NCBI RefSeq assembly: GCF_009002475.1
Contig: NZ_AP019860.1
Span: 5,052,001-5,116,000, forward strand
Direction of reading: 5' to 3'
DNA: 64,000 bases
DNA from: Candidatus Uabimicrobium amorphum
Lineage (GTDB): Bacteria > Planctomycetota > Uabimicrobiia > Uabimicrobiales > Uabimicrobiaceae
The first letter of the stretch is position 1. Each line of letters begins with the position of its first letter. Below are positions 34,485 through 43,134 of the stretch, in pieces. The notes beneath the pieces were generated by a model that saw nothing but the letters and a program-made list of their open reading frames with translations, searched no databases and was not told the DNA's origin. The position numbers and the translations under genes were made by a program.

Positions 34485-34824
34485 AAATTTACCTTATATG
34501 TATTTTTAAATTTTATTTTTCTCTTGAGTTAAGCATGATATTGAGACTCAGTGTCAATTAAAGAAGACGCTCATATCAATTTGTCTATAGCTCCTTGTAA
34601 TCAAAGTCTCTCCTCTACTTTGATGAAAAAACAAAGCATAAACTTCCTTTTGTGCTGTTATTAGTGAATTGTATTATTTTGTAATTTTGTATTATTGTTT
34701 TTGAGAATGAGACTCAGTTTCTCTTCAACTGCAAAAATCCGTGTGTAATTAAAGTTACTAAAAATTGAGTTTCTACATCATTTTTGAACCAATCGAGGCT
34801 ACTGAAGGTAGCCTCTAATTTTTT
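34485..34824 (+). ncRNA. Candidate non-coding RNA of about 340 nt
   Basis: It is bounded by the promoter at 34450-34478 and the terminator at 34795-34824. Only tiny frames occur inside, such as a 13-codon one at 34623 without a ribosome site. TGAGACTCAGT occurs twice (about 34542 and 34708) within dyads. No motifs of RNase P RNA, SRP RNA or 6S RNA were recognised. The start is estimated from the -10. It lies in a gap of more than 700 bases without a supported gene (34250-35018). Confidence 0.4.
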
Positions 34825-34944
34825 GCCCACATTTAAAAACTTTTCCATAGCAAATTCAACCGTCAGTGTAGATCCCTCAATGGCCTGCATACCTTAGATT
34901 TCGTTCAGCACTTCAAATAAATTTAAATCATTTTGCAAGATCAT
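34714..34944 (-). pseudogene. Small broken reading frame, function unknown
   Basis: From ATG 34944 a frame reads MILQNDLNLFEVLNEI, then a TAA at codon 17 (34894-34896), then continues for about 60 codons (GMQAIEGSTLTVEFAMEKFL...) to TGA at 34714. The composition looks like a real protein, but the family is not recognised. Either it is a 76-residue gene with a nonsense mutation, or a 58-residue gene starting at the internal ATG, whose ribosome site is badly spaced. It overlaps the candidate RNA in antisense. Confidence 0.3.
34795..34824 (+). terminator. Strong intrinsic terminator without an upstream gene
   Basis: GAGGCTAC, loop TGAAG, GTAGCCTC, then TAATTTTTT. Confidence 0.75.
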
Positions 34945-34957
34945 ACTACCACTTCTT

Positions 34958-34966
34958 TGATATAAT
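34958..34966 (+). promoter_or_regulatory. Extended -10 promoter for the glycosidase-like gene
   Basis: TGATATAAT: a perfect TATAAT with the extended TG, 52 bases before the start at 35019. No good -35 is seen, which extended -10 promoters can tolerate. Confidence 0.55.
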
Positions 34967-35018
34967 AACATCAACACATGAATTTACAGAACTTCTTTAT
35001 GCATTAGTAGAGGTAAAG

Positions 35019-35954
35019 ATGAAGTATATAATATATCTTTTTTTCTTCTCTCAAATTCTGTTCTGCCAAAATTTAGACTGGCAACCGGTAGAGAAACTCA
35101 ATAGCAAATTACCGCTTTCTATACGAGTTTTTAGTGCGCAAAATGACATGACGCCCATACGCGCTTGGTATGTTGATATTGATTTGCGAAAACATGATAT
35201 GGAAATGCAGGCAGTTTTAGCAGAAAACTCAAAACGAAAACAGCCTGTCACTCGATTTGCGAAGGAACACGACGCTTTCGTAGCTATCAATGCCGGATAT
35301 TTTGGCGTAAGCAAAGGACAGGGAATTTCCTATAGTTTTATTGCGAATAACAAAAAAATACTGTCAAACAACGTGTCTCAGTTTTGGCGTAAAGGAATCG
35401 TTTACTATCCAACACGAAGCATTTTTGTTGTAGACCAATTTGGTGTAGCGGATATCTTTTGGGGATATAAGTTTCAAGGAGATTTACTCTCATATACATC
35501 TCCCAGCCCCATTCGGGAAGGTCAAACACAACCACAGCCACACAAAACTTTTCCAACGCTTGGAACGAAAACTTCTTTTCACATGGGCGTAGGAGGAGGA
35601 CCAATGCTGGTATACTCTAGATTACCTTCTGTTACTTGGGAACAAGAAGTTTTTTTTGGATCAGGAATAGGGAACACCACGCAAAAACAACCTAGAACTG
35701 CTCTAGGATACACTCCCGATCAGCATTTATTAATCGTTGTTGTGGATGGAAGACAAACATCCAGCGCAGGGATATCTTTAATTGAATTGGCAGACATTTT
35801 TGTAAATCTAGGAGCTGAGAAAGCACTAAATTTAGACGGAGGAGGTTCCTCCACTCTTGTTATCAATGGAGACTTAATTAATCGACCGCAAGGAGGAGAA
35901 ATCGAACGAGAAGTGGCTTCTGCAATTGTCATTGTTCCTAAGACCTCTTTTTGA
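35019..35954 (+). CDS. Secreted phosphodiester glycosidase family protein (NAGPA domain)
   Basis: A 311-residue protein with signal peptide MKYIIYLFFFSQILFC. Motifs of the NAGPA/DUF2233 fold: AINAGYF, VGGGPMLV, PRTALGYT, LIVVVDGRQTSSAGISLIEL, NLDGGGSSTLVINGDLINRP and a final ASAIVIVPK. The family includes the mammalian enzyme that removes GlcNAc from a phosphodiester and bacterial enzymes acting on cell-wall phosphodiesters. Length and motif order are normal, so it is probably active outside the cytoplasm; the substrate is unknown. It stands alone, with an extended -10 promoter before it and a terminator after it. Confidence 0.9.
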   Translation: MKYIIYLFFFSQILFCQNLDWQPVEKLNSKLPLSIRVFSAQNDMTPIRAWYVDIDLRKHDMEMQAVLAENSKRKQPVTRFAKEHDAFVAINAGYFGVSKGQGISYSFIANNKKILSNNVSQFWRKGIVYYPTRSIFVVDQFGVADIFWGYKFQGDLLSYTSPSPIREGQTQPQPHKTFPTLGTKTSFHMGVGGGPMLVYSRLPSVTWEQEVFFGSGIGNTTQKQPRTALGYTPDQHLLIVVVDGRQTSSAGISLIELADIFVNLGAEKALNLDGGGSSTLVINGDLINRPQGGEIEREVASAIVIVPKTSF

Positions 35955-36003
35955 CGTTTTCAAACCACGCAAATTTCCTCTATTTAATCAAAAGTAAAAC
36001 TAT

Positions 36004-36036
36004 AAAAATGAGAGCTAAAATTTAGCTCTCATTTTT
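36004..36036. terminator. Intrinsic terminator
   Basis: A 33-base palindrome, AAAAATGAGAGCTAAA and its complement around a central A, ending in TTTTT. It lies after the NAGPA-domain gene. Confidence 0.85.
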
Positions 36037-36203
36037 CAATGTTCTCAGAGTAAGAATGTACATAGCATCACAAAGGCGAAAATGGTTGCCTAATTGCGAT
36101 GTTCGATTGTATAGTTAAGCTCGGTAAAAGACTTTGTCGATAAACAAAACGATATCGCGATTATTTGAACAAATTTCCACATTCATTAAACAAAGGAATT
36201 CGC

Positions 36204-39200
36204 ATGTCCAATGAAAAATGGATTTCCACATCTTTAGGGTACGACATTGCCTTAGTAGATAACAATATACTTTGTCGCAACGCCAAAGGTAAAATCGTCA
36301 AGACCCTTCCCAAAAAAGTCAAAGAACTTCCCGAAACAGAACAGCTAAAAGAATTGCAACAGTGGCTCACGCAGCGCAAAATACAAATTGCACAGCAAAT
36401 TGAAACTTGGTTTCAACGCTCTCTGCCAATTTCAACGAAAATTTTGTGTATTTTATGGCAAGATAAGCTATGGCAAAATACATTGGAAAATCTTGTGGTA
36501 TGCCCTGTTGAAGACGATCATATCGAGTTGTCTGCCTGTGGTTTTCTCAAAAATATCTGTGCCGAAAAAGGTGTCGGTATTATCAATGTTGATGGGGAAA
36601 CGGAGTGGTTGGGGGCTTCGTATATTGTGATTCCCCACCCTATTTTAATTCCCGATCTTGCTGATTTAAGGGAACTCGCTACAGAGCTTGATTTAGAACA
36701 AAAAGTTTTACAACTTTTTCGTGAGATTTGGGAAAAAAATAGCAATGACAAATCGGAATCCAAAGAAATTCTCAACTACGACAATGGGCATTTTGAACAG
36801 CTATTTTATGCCATTACACGTGCAAAAAACTTAGGGTATAAAGTTTCAGGTGGTTATGCGACATGCCTTATTTGGGAGCGAGGAGAGAAAACAGAAGCTC
36901 GTTATTGGATTGGAGCAGAGTATCCAGAATACGAAACATATACAGGTGAGCTTATTTGGGTAAATGAAAAAGGTAAAAGTTTAACGTTGCAAGAGATTGG
37001 CCCGATTGCTTTTTCTGAAGGGCATCGCATGGCGAGTGCTATTTTTGCTCAGCGCAAGAAAGATGAAGAAAAATATCCTGTGGATTTACCGCCTCCTGTT
37101 GCTGAAAGTAGCAACCCGCCACAAAAAATAGCGGCTCTATCTACAGCGAAATTGCTAGAAGCCGGAGGTGTGGCGGATCATGCATATAAAACAAAAAAGT
37201 ATAAATGCGACATGGTAGAGGCTCGTTACTATGTACACCCCGTTTTAGAAGAGGAAACCATAGTCATTACCACGAAGAAATTAGGTGCAGGTGAAGACGC
37301 GCTAATGAACTACTATGGTTTTTCGTTGACAAAAACGCTAGGTAAGTTAGGAAAACAAATAAATCGCGCCATGGGTTTTCCCGAATGGGCTTTGGTCAAT
37401 GACAGCAAAAACGCCAAATATGCACTGACGATTCTCAAAGATTTCAAAAAATGCGAAAAGCTTATCAAGAGTAAGCCTGGACATGCGAAAACCGCATTTG
37501 ATGACTTGGCAAAAGAGTTGGCAAAGACAGCTCCGCATTTCTTGCCCTCTTTTCATGAAGAAGCGGGACGAAGGTTTATTGACAACAGTAATCAAAAATA
37601 TGCGGCGCAGTTTTTCGCCAAAGCGCGTAGTGCAGAAAAAGTATATGCGCTCAAAATAGATGAAAATGCACGGCGTGAAACCTTTTTGGAATTTGCTCTT
37701 TGCGGGGCAGTCACCACTGCTAGTTTGAAGGACTACGCCAAGGAGTTGCAAAAGTTATATTCTGCCAAAGAAGCGTACAATCACTTTCAAGAGTTGTGCA
37801 GTAAGAGAATTTGTGGTGGAGTACCGCCATTTGTTGGTATGGGAAAACTCCTGGCATCGTTCACCAAACAAATAAAAAACGCGCAGGCGTTGGAGAAAGA
37901 ATTTCTCCATAGTATCATTGAAGCGCCCATCCTGAACAATGCACCGTTGGATTTTTGGAAGTATTATCAAAAAAATATTGTTCAGCTGTGTAAGACCGAT
38001 AAACATCTACATGCGAAATTGTTATTTCTTTTTCCGATGAAACATAGCAAGTCGGAAAACTACGCTTTTTGGCTGAATTTATTGCGCGATGTTGGCGCCT
38101 TGGAGGCGCTGAAAGACAAGAAATACTGCAAAAACCATGACATTAAGACAATCGCTTGGCTAGAACAAACGATTAACTATTGCAATCGCGTAGATTACTA
38201 TTCGCAGGACAACGTGTGCAATGAATTATTTGCGATTATACGTGACTACCACAGTGCTTTTTCTAAAGAGTCGCTTTCTCTGCAATCGTCTTTTAAAAGG
38301 TGGCAGTACGATACGCGAATTACCGTAGATGTTGATTTATTGGATTTATTGCTCGAAATGCAAATAGATATTGCACCTTCTACGAAAACAATACTGATGA
38401 GCTTTGATAGGTGGTTGTCGCCTAAAATTCCAGGGCCAGATAAAAGCCGTGAGCTTGAGTATGTGGCGACAAATACTGTATTTCGACCCATGCTGATGCG
38501 CGCATTGGGAAATTTGATTTATTGTGACGATGAAAACGAACGTATCGGTCTTGAGAAACAAATTTATAAAAGAGCCCATTTAAAAGAGATGCTCGAAGAG
38601 TATCTACTGAATACAATTGAATCTTTACAGCAAGGTTACGTTTTTGAATATGTCCACAATACCGAACTTCTTGCCTGTTCGCTCACACCTAATACACAAA
38701 AACTATACCCTAAAGTGAAAAAAGCTTTGCAGAAAAGATCTCCTATTGCCAATATTACACGCAATTTACAAAAGGGAATTTTGGCAGAATACGGTTTAAA
38801 ATCGTTGGATAGTTACTTGCAAAGCTTAGATGAGAAAGCGCGCGATGAAGTCAAGATTAGCGGTATATTCCCGTATTTGGTGGTGTTTCACGGCGGAAAA
38901 ATAGCTGTTTTAGATAGCAGCAAAACAATAGCGGAGTACGACATTACGATCGCCAAAGGGTTTTCCTACCAAAAAGCTTTTTTTGTTCATGATGATTTAC
39001 TGGTGATTTTGCGCAAAACTTGGTCGGAGCACATGTGTTATTGGATGTCAAAGCCGCAAAAGAAGTTCACCTACAATGGCTCTTACTACCAGACGATATA
39101 TGGACTTAACGAATTGTGTCGTACCCAAGAACCAAGTCTATATCCATATCTTATCAAGCCTCGCAGTGACGAGTCTTTGAGTGCCCTGGATGGACGTCAA

Positions 39201-41978
39201 ATACTGTTTGACGGTAAAAAATATTGGGCGTGTACATGGAATATGCAAAAGAGACAAGAAGAGTTTTGTGAGTGGGATCTGGAAACGAATAAAGAAGGGC
39301 GGGCTTCTTTGCCTAAATTTTTTGATGAATTTTTACAAGACGAAGACACTTTGCTGCATCGACAATGTCAACTGCACTCACTACCTAAGCAGATTTCCAA
39401 ATCTATCTTAGGGCAAAAAGGAAAACTTTACGGACTTCGTGTGAAAAAAAACAACGACATCACCTTTGTCGAAAACATTTGCAGGCAAACATTTCAAACG
39501 AGTAGACACATCGAGCCAGATGCTGTCATTTGTATGCCACAGCAAAAAGAAACACTGGCACTTTGCGTGAACGACTCGCGATCAGACGCTTTTGTTGTGG
39601 ATGAAGATGGATACACACTTTCTAGTTATAGCTACTTTACGTTGCCTGCTTTGTGGTGGCATTTATACGATGTACGCGACGAAACAGCGTCGAAATTTTT
39701 GCGTAAGATTTCCAAAAGCAAAGTCGAAGAGATATACAAAGCGTGTAAAAACCTGTATGAGTTGGATGCGGATGAAGATAAACAGCAGAAAATTCATCGC
39801 GAACAATGTAAGGCCATTGCCGAAAAATTACCTAAGATAAAAAATGAACGTATCATTGACAGTATAACACAGTTGTTGAATTCTATCGTGCACCGCGAAG
39901 CACAACTAGAAAGTCTTGCTAAACGCAACGAGAGTGTGGCGGGGGTTATTATCGAGCGCCGTACGATCGCCCCTATATTGTACCAGTTGAATGCCCGGCG
40001 GCACTATGGTTATAGTTCTGAAAACAATTTATACCCATCACTGCAACAGGTAAGTGATTTTGTGCAGTCAAACAAAGACCAAGTATCGACAAATACGATT
40101 CTGGGATGGAATAAATTTTTAAGCGGAATAGAAACTTTGGGGATGATGGCCTTGTCTCCTATTCTAGAAGATCAACAACGTGAGAGCTTATGGCTATTTT
40201 TAGAGAACATCGCCGCATTTTTCCCCAAAAAAGCACAGTTAAAAACATATGTGACAAAGTATGAAAAAAAATATGAGGGATCTAATTTCGTGTTGCAACG
40301 CGAAAAAAATGCCGTATTTATTATGAACTTTGTTTCGCAAGGATATTACTACCAGGATAAGGAAACACAGGTAACGATTAGTGAAATATCTACGGCAAAG
40401 AAACCAACACTTGTTGCATATCACTCGTTGCAAGAGGAAATCTACACGCAGCAGTCCTATGTGGGAAGTAAAAAAATACATGACTTGTTAGAAAAATTGC
40501 GCGATCAGCAATGTTTTACAATTACTCCGCAAATTTTAGAAATTTTTGCACAGGAAACAGGAGTTTCTCGAGGGGGCGCTTTTTATATTTTGAATGTTTC
40601 TATCGGAAATCAATATCTGCATGAGTCTGACTACGCAAAAACAGTGCGTGATCAACTAGGCCTTAAGGCAAAGGAAATGAAAATTGCAGAAAAAGAGATT
40701 CCCAAATTGAGTCTGACACAAATTAATCATCTGTATGAGGGCGTTTTAGAAACGTATTGGAAGTCTAGTAGTATGGAAAAAATGACGCTGCTTTTGGCAA
40801 AAAATTGGAATAAGGTTGTTGGTAAACGCGAACCCGTTTCTTTGGCTCTTTTAGAAAAAGCCAAGAAAAAGTTTGCCACAGGAGACTACTATTCGCAGAA
40901 AATAGATTACACCAACTTTTTACTGATAGCAAACGGTAGCATTAGTGAGCACAGCTACGCCAATGATGGCAAATGGAACATTGCCGATGATGGTGAGTTG
41001 ACAAATAGCTGTGAAGATACACCATGCTTTGATGAAGAGACACTCAAGACGTTTTGTAAGATGACCTTGTGGTTGCAGACAAAGCTTGCGGTAGGCGATG
41101 CACTGGCTCCAGGCTTGGCGAAATTGTACGCACAAACAAAAGAACGCATGAGTAACAAAAGTTTTGTGATGTGTCTGGAACGACAATGGTTAGAGGAGTC
41201 ACCGAAAGACGAAGGGAAAACTTTACAACTTCTCACCACGATGTTAGGGAAACCAAAAAAGAAGAAGTGCAAACATGGTGAGTCGTTCATATGGAACAAA
41301 AAATCTTACGATATCGTTTTGTATTTGCGCGGTAAGTATTATTTCACATTTTATTTTTTAATACGTCCGGCGTTGTTTGTCGAGGAGGACGTATGGAGTA
41401 AAATGACAGCAATTGCCCCTCGCTCAAAAAGGGCGCTTAGCAACCATTTTTGTATTTCATTGCTCAAAGATAAGGCGTTTGCTGCGGTAATAAAACGCAT
41501 GGAAAGCTCACCTTTGCGGCACGGAGAGTTCGAAGCCAATCCCGAAAAATCTGCGCCAAAAATCGTAGCAAAAGTACAGAAAAAATACAAAATATCTAGC
41601 GAGGCGGCGACCTTATATTTACAAACACTCACGCTTGCTGAGCCTACAAAAGCAAACATATTAGAGTGGAATCACTGGAAAACAGCACAGTACAAAAAGG
41701 CCACCACGGAACTCGTAGACAAGAAGTTACTTCTACATGCGAAAAGAAAACGTGCGGGACGTGAGCACTTTTTGCCGGGAGCATGGCTCGATCTCAAAGC
41801 GCCGCATTTGCCACTTGAGTTATGGAAGCTCCCATTATACGAGGCATGTTTGGATGAAGAAAATCGTTTAGTGACACCTTTGGGAACTATAGTGGCGACA
41901 AAGTGCGTGCATCAATTATTTAATGATGCTTGGCAACGAGTCGTCGATGGTGATATTCCACAGTGGGAGAAAATGTAA
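36204..41978 (+). CDS. Giant DUF4132-like protein of a MoxR-VWA system
   Basis: A 1924-residue cytosolic protein. The N-terminus (GYDIALVDNNILCRNAKGKI, VETWF-type helix, GVGIINVDGETEWLGASYIV, IPHPILIPDLADLREL) matches the DUF4132 family that includes Escherichia coli YehI. Residues about 880-1190 contain repeated short beta units (FPYLVVFHGGKIAVLD, GQILFDG-like turns) that could form a beta-propeller. The C-terminus has RAGREHFLPGAWLDLKAPHLP. No nuclease or signal sequence is recognised. Start 36204 has AAGGA six bases upstream; the longer start at 36165 does not. TAATG joins it to the MoxR gene, so it is the first gene of a four-gene operon and probably the client or effector of the AAA+ ATPase (inference). 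Confidence 0.8.
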   Translation: MSNEKWISTSLGYDIALVDNNILCRNAKGKIVKTLPKKVKELPETEQLKELQQWLTQRKIQIAQQIETWFQRSLPISTKILCILWQDKLWQNTLENLVVCPVEDDHIELSACGFLKNICAEKGVGIINVDGETEWLGASYIVIPHPILIPDLADLRELATELDLEQKVLQLFREIWEKNSNDKSESKEILNYDNGHFEQLFYAITRAKNLGYKVSGGYATCLIWERGEKTEARYWIGAEYPEYETYTGELIWVNEKGKSLTLQEIGPIAFSEGHRMASAIFAQRKKDEEKYPVDLPPPVAESSNPPQKIAALSTAKLLEAGGVADHAYKTKKYKCDMVEARYYVHPVLEEETIVITTKKLGAGEDALMNYYGFSLTKTLGKLGKQINRAMGFPEWALVNDSKNAKYALTILKDFKKCEKLIKSKPGHAKTAFDDLAKELAKTAPHFLPSFHEEAGRRFIDNSNQKYAAQFFAKARSAEKVYALKIDENARRETFLEFALCGAVTTASLKDYAKELQKLYSAKEAYNHFQELCSKRICGGVPPFVGMGKLLASFTKQIKNAQALEKEFLHSIIEAPILNNAPLDFWKYYQKNIVQLCKTDKHLHAKLLFLFPMKHSKSENYAFWLNLLRDVGALEALKDKKYCKNHDIKTIAWLEQTINYCNRVDYYSQDNVCNELFAIIRDYHSAFSKESLSLQSSFKRWQYDTRITVDVDLLDLLLEMQIDIAPSTKTILMSFDRWLSPKIPGPDKSRELEYVATNTVFRPMLMRALGNLIYCDDENERIGLEKQIYKRAHLKEMLEEYLLNTIESLQQGYVFEYVHNTELLACSLTPNTQKLYPKVKKALQKRSPIANITRNLQKGILAEYGLKSLDSYLQSLDEKARDEVKISGIFPYLVVFHGGKIAVLDSSKTIAEYDITIAKGFSYQKAFFVHDDLLVILRKTWSEHMCYWMSKPQKKFTYNGSYYQTIYGLNELCRTQEPSLYPYLIKPRSDESLSALDGRQILFDGKKYWACTWNMQKRQEEFCEWDLETNKEGRASLPKFFDEFLQDEDTLLHRQCQLHSLPKQISKSILGQKGKLYGLRVKKNNDITFVENICRQTFQTSRHIEPDAVICMPQQKETLALCVNDSRSDAFVVDEDGYTLSSYSYFTLPALWWHLYDVRDETASKFLRKISKSKVEEIYKACKNLYELDADEDKQQKIHREQCKAIAEKLPKIKNERIIDSITQLLNSIVHREAQLESLAKRNESVAGVIIERRTIAPILYQLNARRHYGYSSENNLYPSLQQVSDFVQSNKDQVSTNTILGWNKFLSGIETLGMMALSPILEDQQRESLWLFLENIAAFFPKKAQLKTYVTKYEKKYEGSNFVLQREKNAVFIMNFVSQGYYYQDKETQVTISEISTAKKPTLVAYHSLQEEIYTQQSYVGSKKIHDLLEKLRDQQCFTITPQILEIFAQETGVSRGGAFYILNVSIGNQYLHESDYAKTVRDQLGLKAKEMKIAEKEIPKLSLTQINHLYEGVLETYWKSSSMEKMTLLLAKNWNKVVGKREPVSLALLEKAKKKFATGDYYSQKIDYTNFLLIANGSISEHSYANDGKWNIADDGELTNSCEDTPCFDEETLKTFCKMTLWLQTKLAVGDALAPGLAKLYAQTKERMSNKSFVMCLERQWLEESPKDEGKTLQLLTTMLGKPKKKKCKHGESFIWNKKSYDIVLYLRGKYYFTFYFLIRPALFVEEDVWSKMTAIAPRSKRALSNHFCISLLKDKAFAAVIKRMESSPLRHGEFEANPEKSAPKIVAKVQKKYKISSEAATLYLQTLTLAEPTKANILEWNHWKTAQYKKATTELVDKKLLLHAKRKRAGREHFLPGAWLDLKAPHLPLELWKLPLYEACLDEENRLVTPLGTIVATKCVHQLFNDAWQRVVDGDIPQWEKM

Positions 41979-43126
41979 TGGGCAAACAAACACAACGCCA
42001 AGCAATTGAAACTCTCTACAAAAAAGAGCTCGATTTTTTAAAAGTGTGGGACAAAGGGCCACGTCCCAAGGGGTGGCAGATCACGCCACGCGCTGCGGTG
42101 AAATTTATTCTCGGTGGAGAAAAGTTGTCGTTGAAAAAGGGCACAAAAGCACCGGCGAAAATTCCCAAAAATTTACAAATTACCCGTAAATTTGTCGGCA
42201 ATACTTCACTTGTAGAGCGTTGTGTTGTCACCCTTGCTGGTGAGCGCGGTCTTATTCTTGTGGGGGAACCTGGGACAGCAAAATCGATGTTGTCAGAACT
42301 ACTCGCGGCTGCGATCAGTAACAATAGTGCTCTTACAGTCCAGGGGACGGCGGGAACAATAGAGGAGCATTTTCGCTATAGCTGGAACTACTCGTTACTA
42401 CTTGCTGAGGGATATTCGATAAAAGCGTTAACACCATCGGTCGTGTTGCAAGGTATGCGACAAGGGGCCGTGGTACGCATAGAGGAAATTACGCGTTGTT
42501 TGCCCGAAGTTCAGGACGCATTGATTTCTATTTTATCTGAACGACGCCTAGTCGTACCGGAGATTGAGGACAGCACGGGAAATTCTCTTATAGAATACGC
42601 ACAGCAAGGTTTTAACGTTATTGCGACAGCGAATCTACGCGATAAGGGGGTTTCGGAAATGTCCGCGGCGTTAAAAAGACGTTTTAATTTTGAAAATGTT
42701 CATCCTATTGCCGATCAACAACAAGAAGCGGACTTGATTCGTTCCCAAGCGACGACATACCTCGCAAATGAACAACTTACGTTTGAGTTAGATGATGTAC
42801 TTTTAGATGCTCTTGTCACTTGCTTTCGCGATTTGCGCAGTGGAGTTACGGAGGAAGGGTGGAGCGTGGAACGTCCAACGGCCATTATGAGTACCGCGGA
42901 AGCTGTGAGCATTGCCTGCTCGTTGTCGCGCAAACAAAGTTATTTTTCTTCTGCAAAAGACATTGTTCGCGATCTTCCTGGTTATATTAAGGGCGTTGTC
43001 GTAAAAGACGAACCAAAAGATGAGGATAAAATTCTGCGCTATTGGGACGGCCCCGTTCTTGAACGTACCAAACGCAACGAACGCATATGGGAACAGTTGT
43101 ATGAACTACGCGACGAACTATCGTGA
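41978..43126 (+). CDS. MoxR-family AAA+ ATPase (YehL-like)
   Basis: A 382-residue ATPase. Walker A GEPGTAKS (96-103), Walker B-like VVRIEEI (165-171), sensor region FNVIATANLRDKGVSEMSAALKRRF and a C-terminal lid with RSGVTEEGWSVERPTAIMSTAEA. It follows an 85-residue N-terminal extension. MoxR ATPases act as chaperones with VWA-domain partners, here encoded by the next gene. Start 41978 overlaps the upstream stop (TAATG) with GGGAGA nine bases before; a GTG five codons earlier is possible. GTGA overlaps the next gene. Confidence 0.93.
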   Translation: MGKQTQRQAIETLYKKELDFLKVWDKGPRPKGWQITPRAAVKFILGGEKLSLKKGTKAPAKIPKNLQITRKFVGNTSLVERCVVTLAGERGLILVGEPGTAKSMLSELLAAAISNNSALTVQGTAGTIEEHFRYSWNYSLLLAEGYSIKALTPSVVLQGMRQGAVVRIEEITRCLPEVQDALISILSERRLVVPEIEDSTGNSLIEYAQQGFNVIATANLRDKGVSEMSAALKRRFNFENVHPIADQQQEADLIRSQATTYLANEQLTFELDDVLLDALVTCFRDLRSGVTEEGWSVERPTAIMSTAEAVSIACSLSRKQSYFSSAKDIVRDLPGYIKGVVVKDEPKDEDKILRYWDGPVLERTKRNERIWEQLYELRDELS

Positions 43127-43134
43127 GAGATGTC

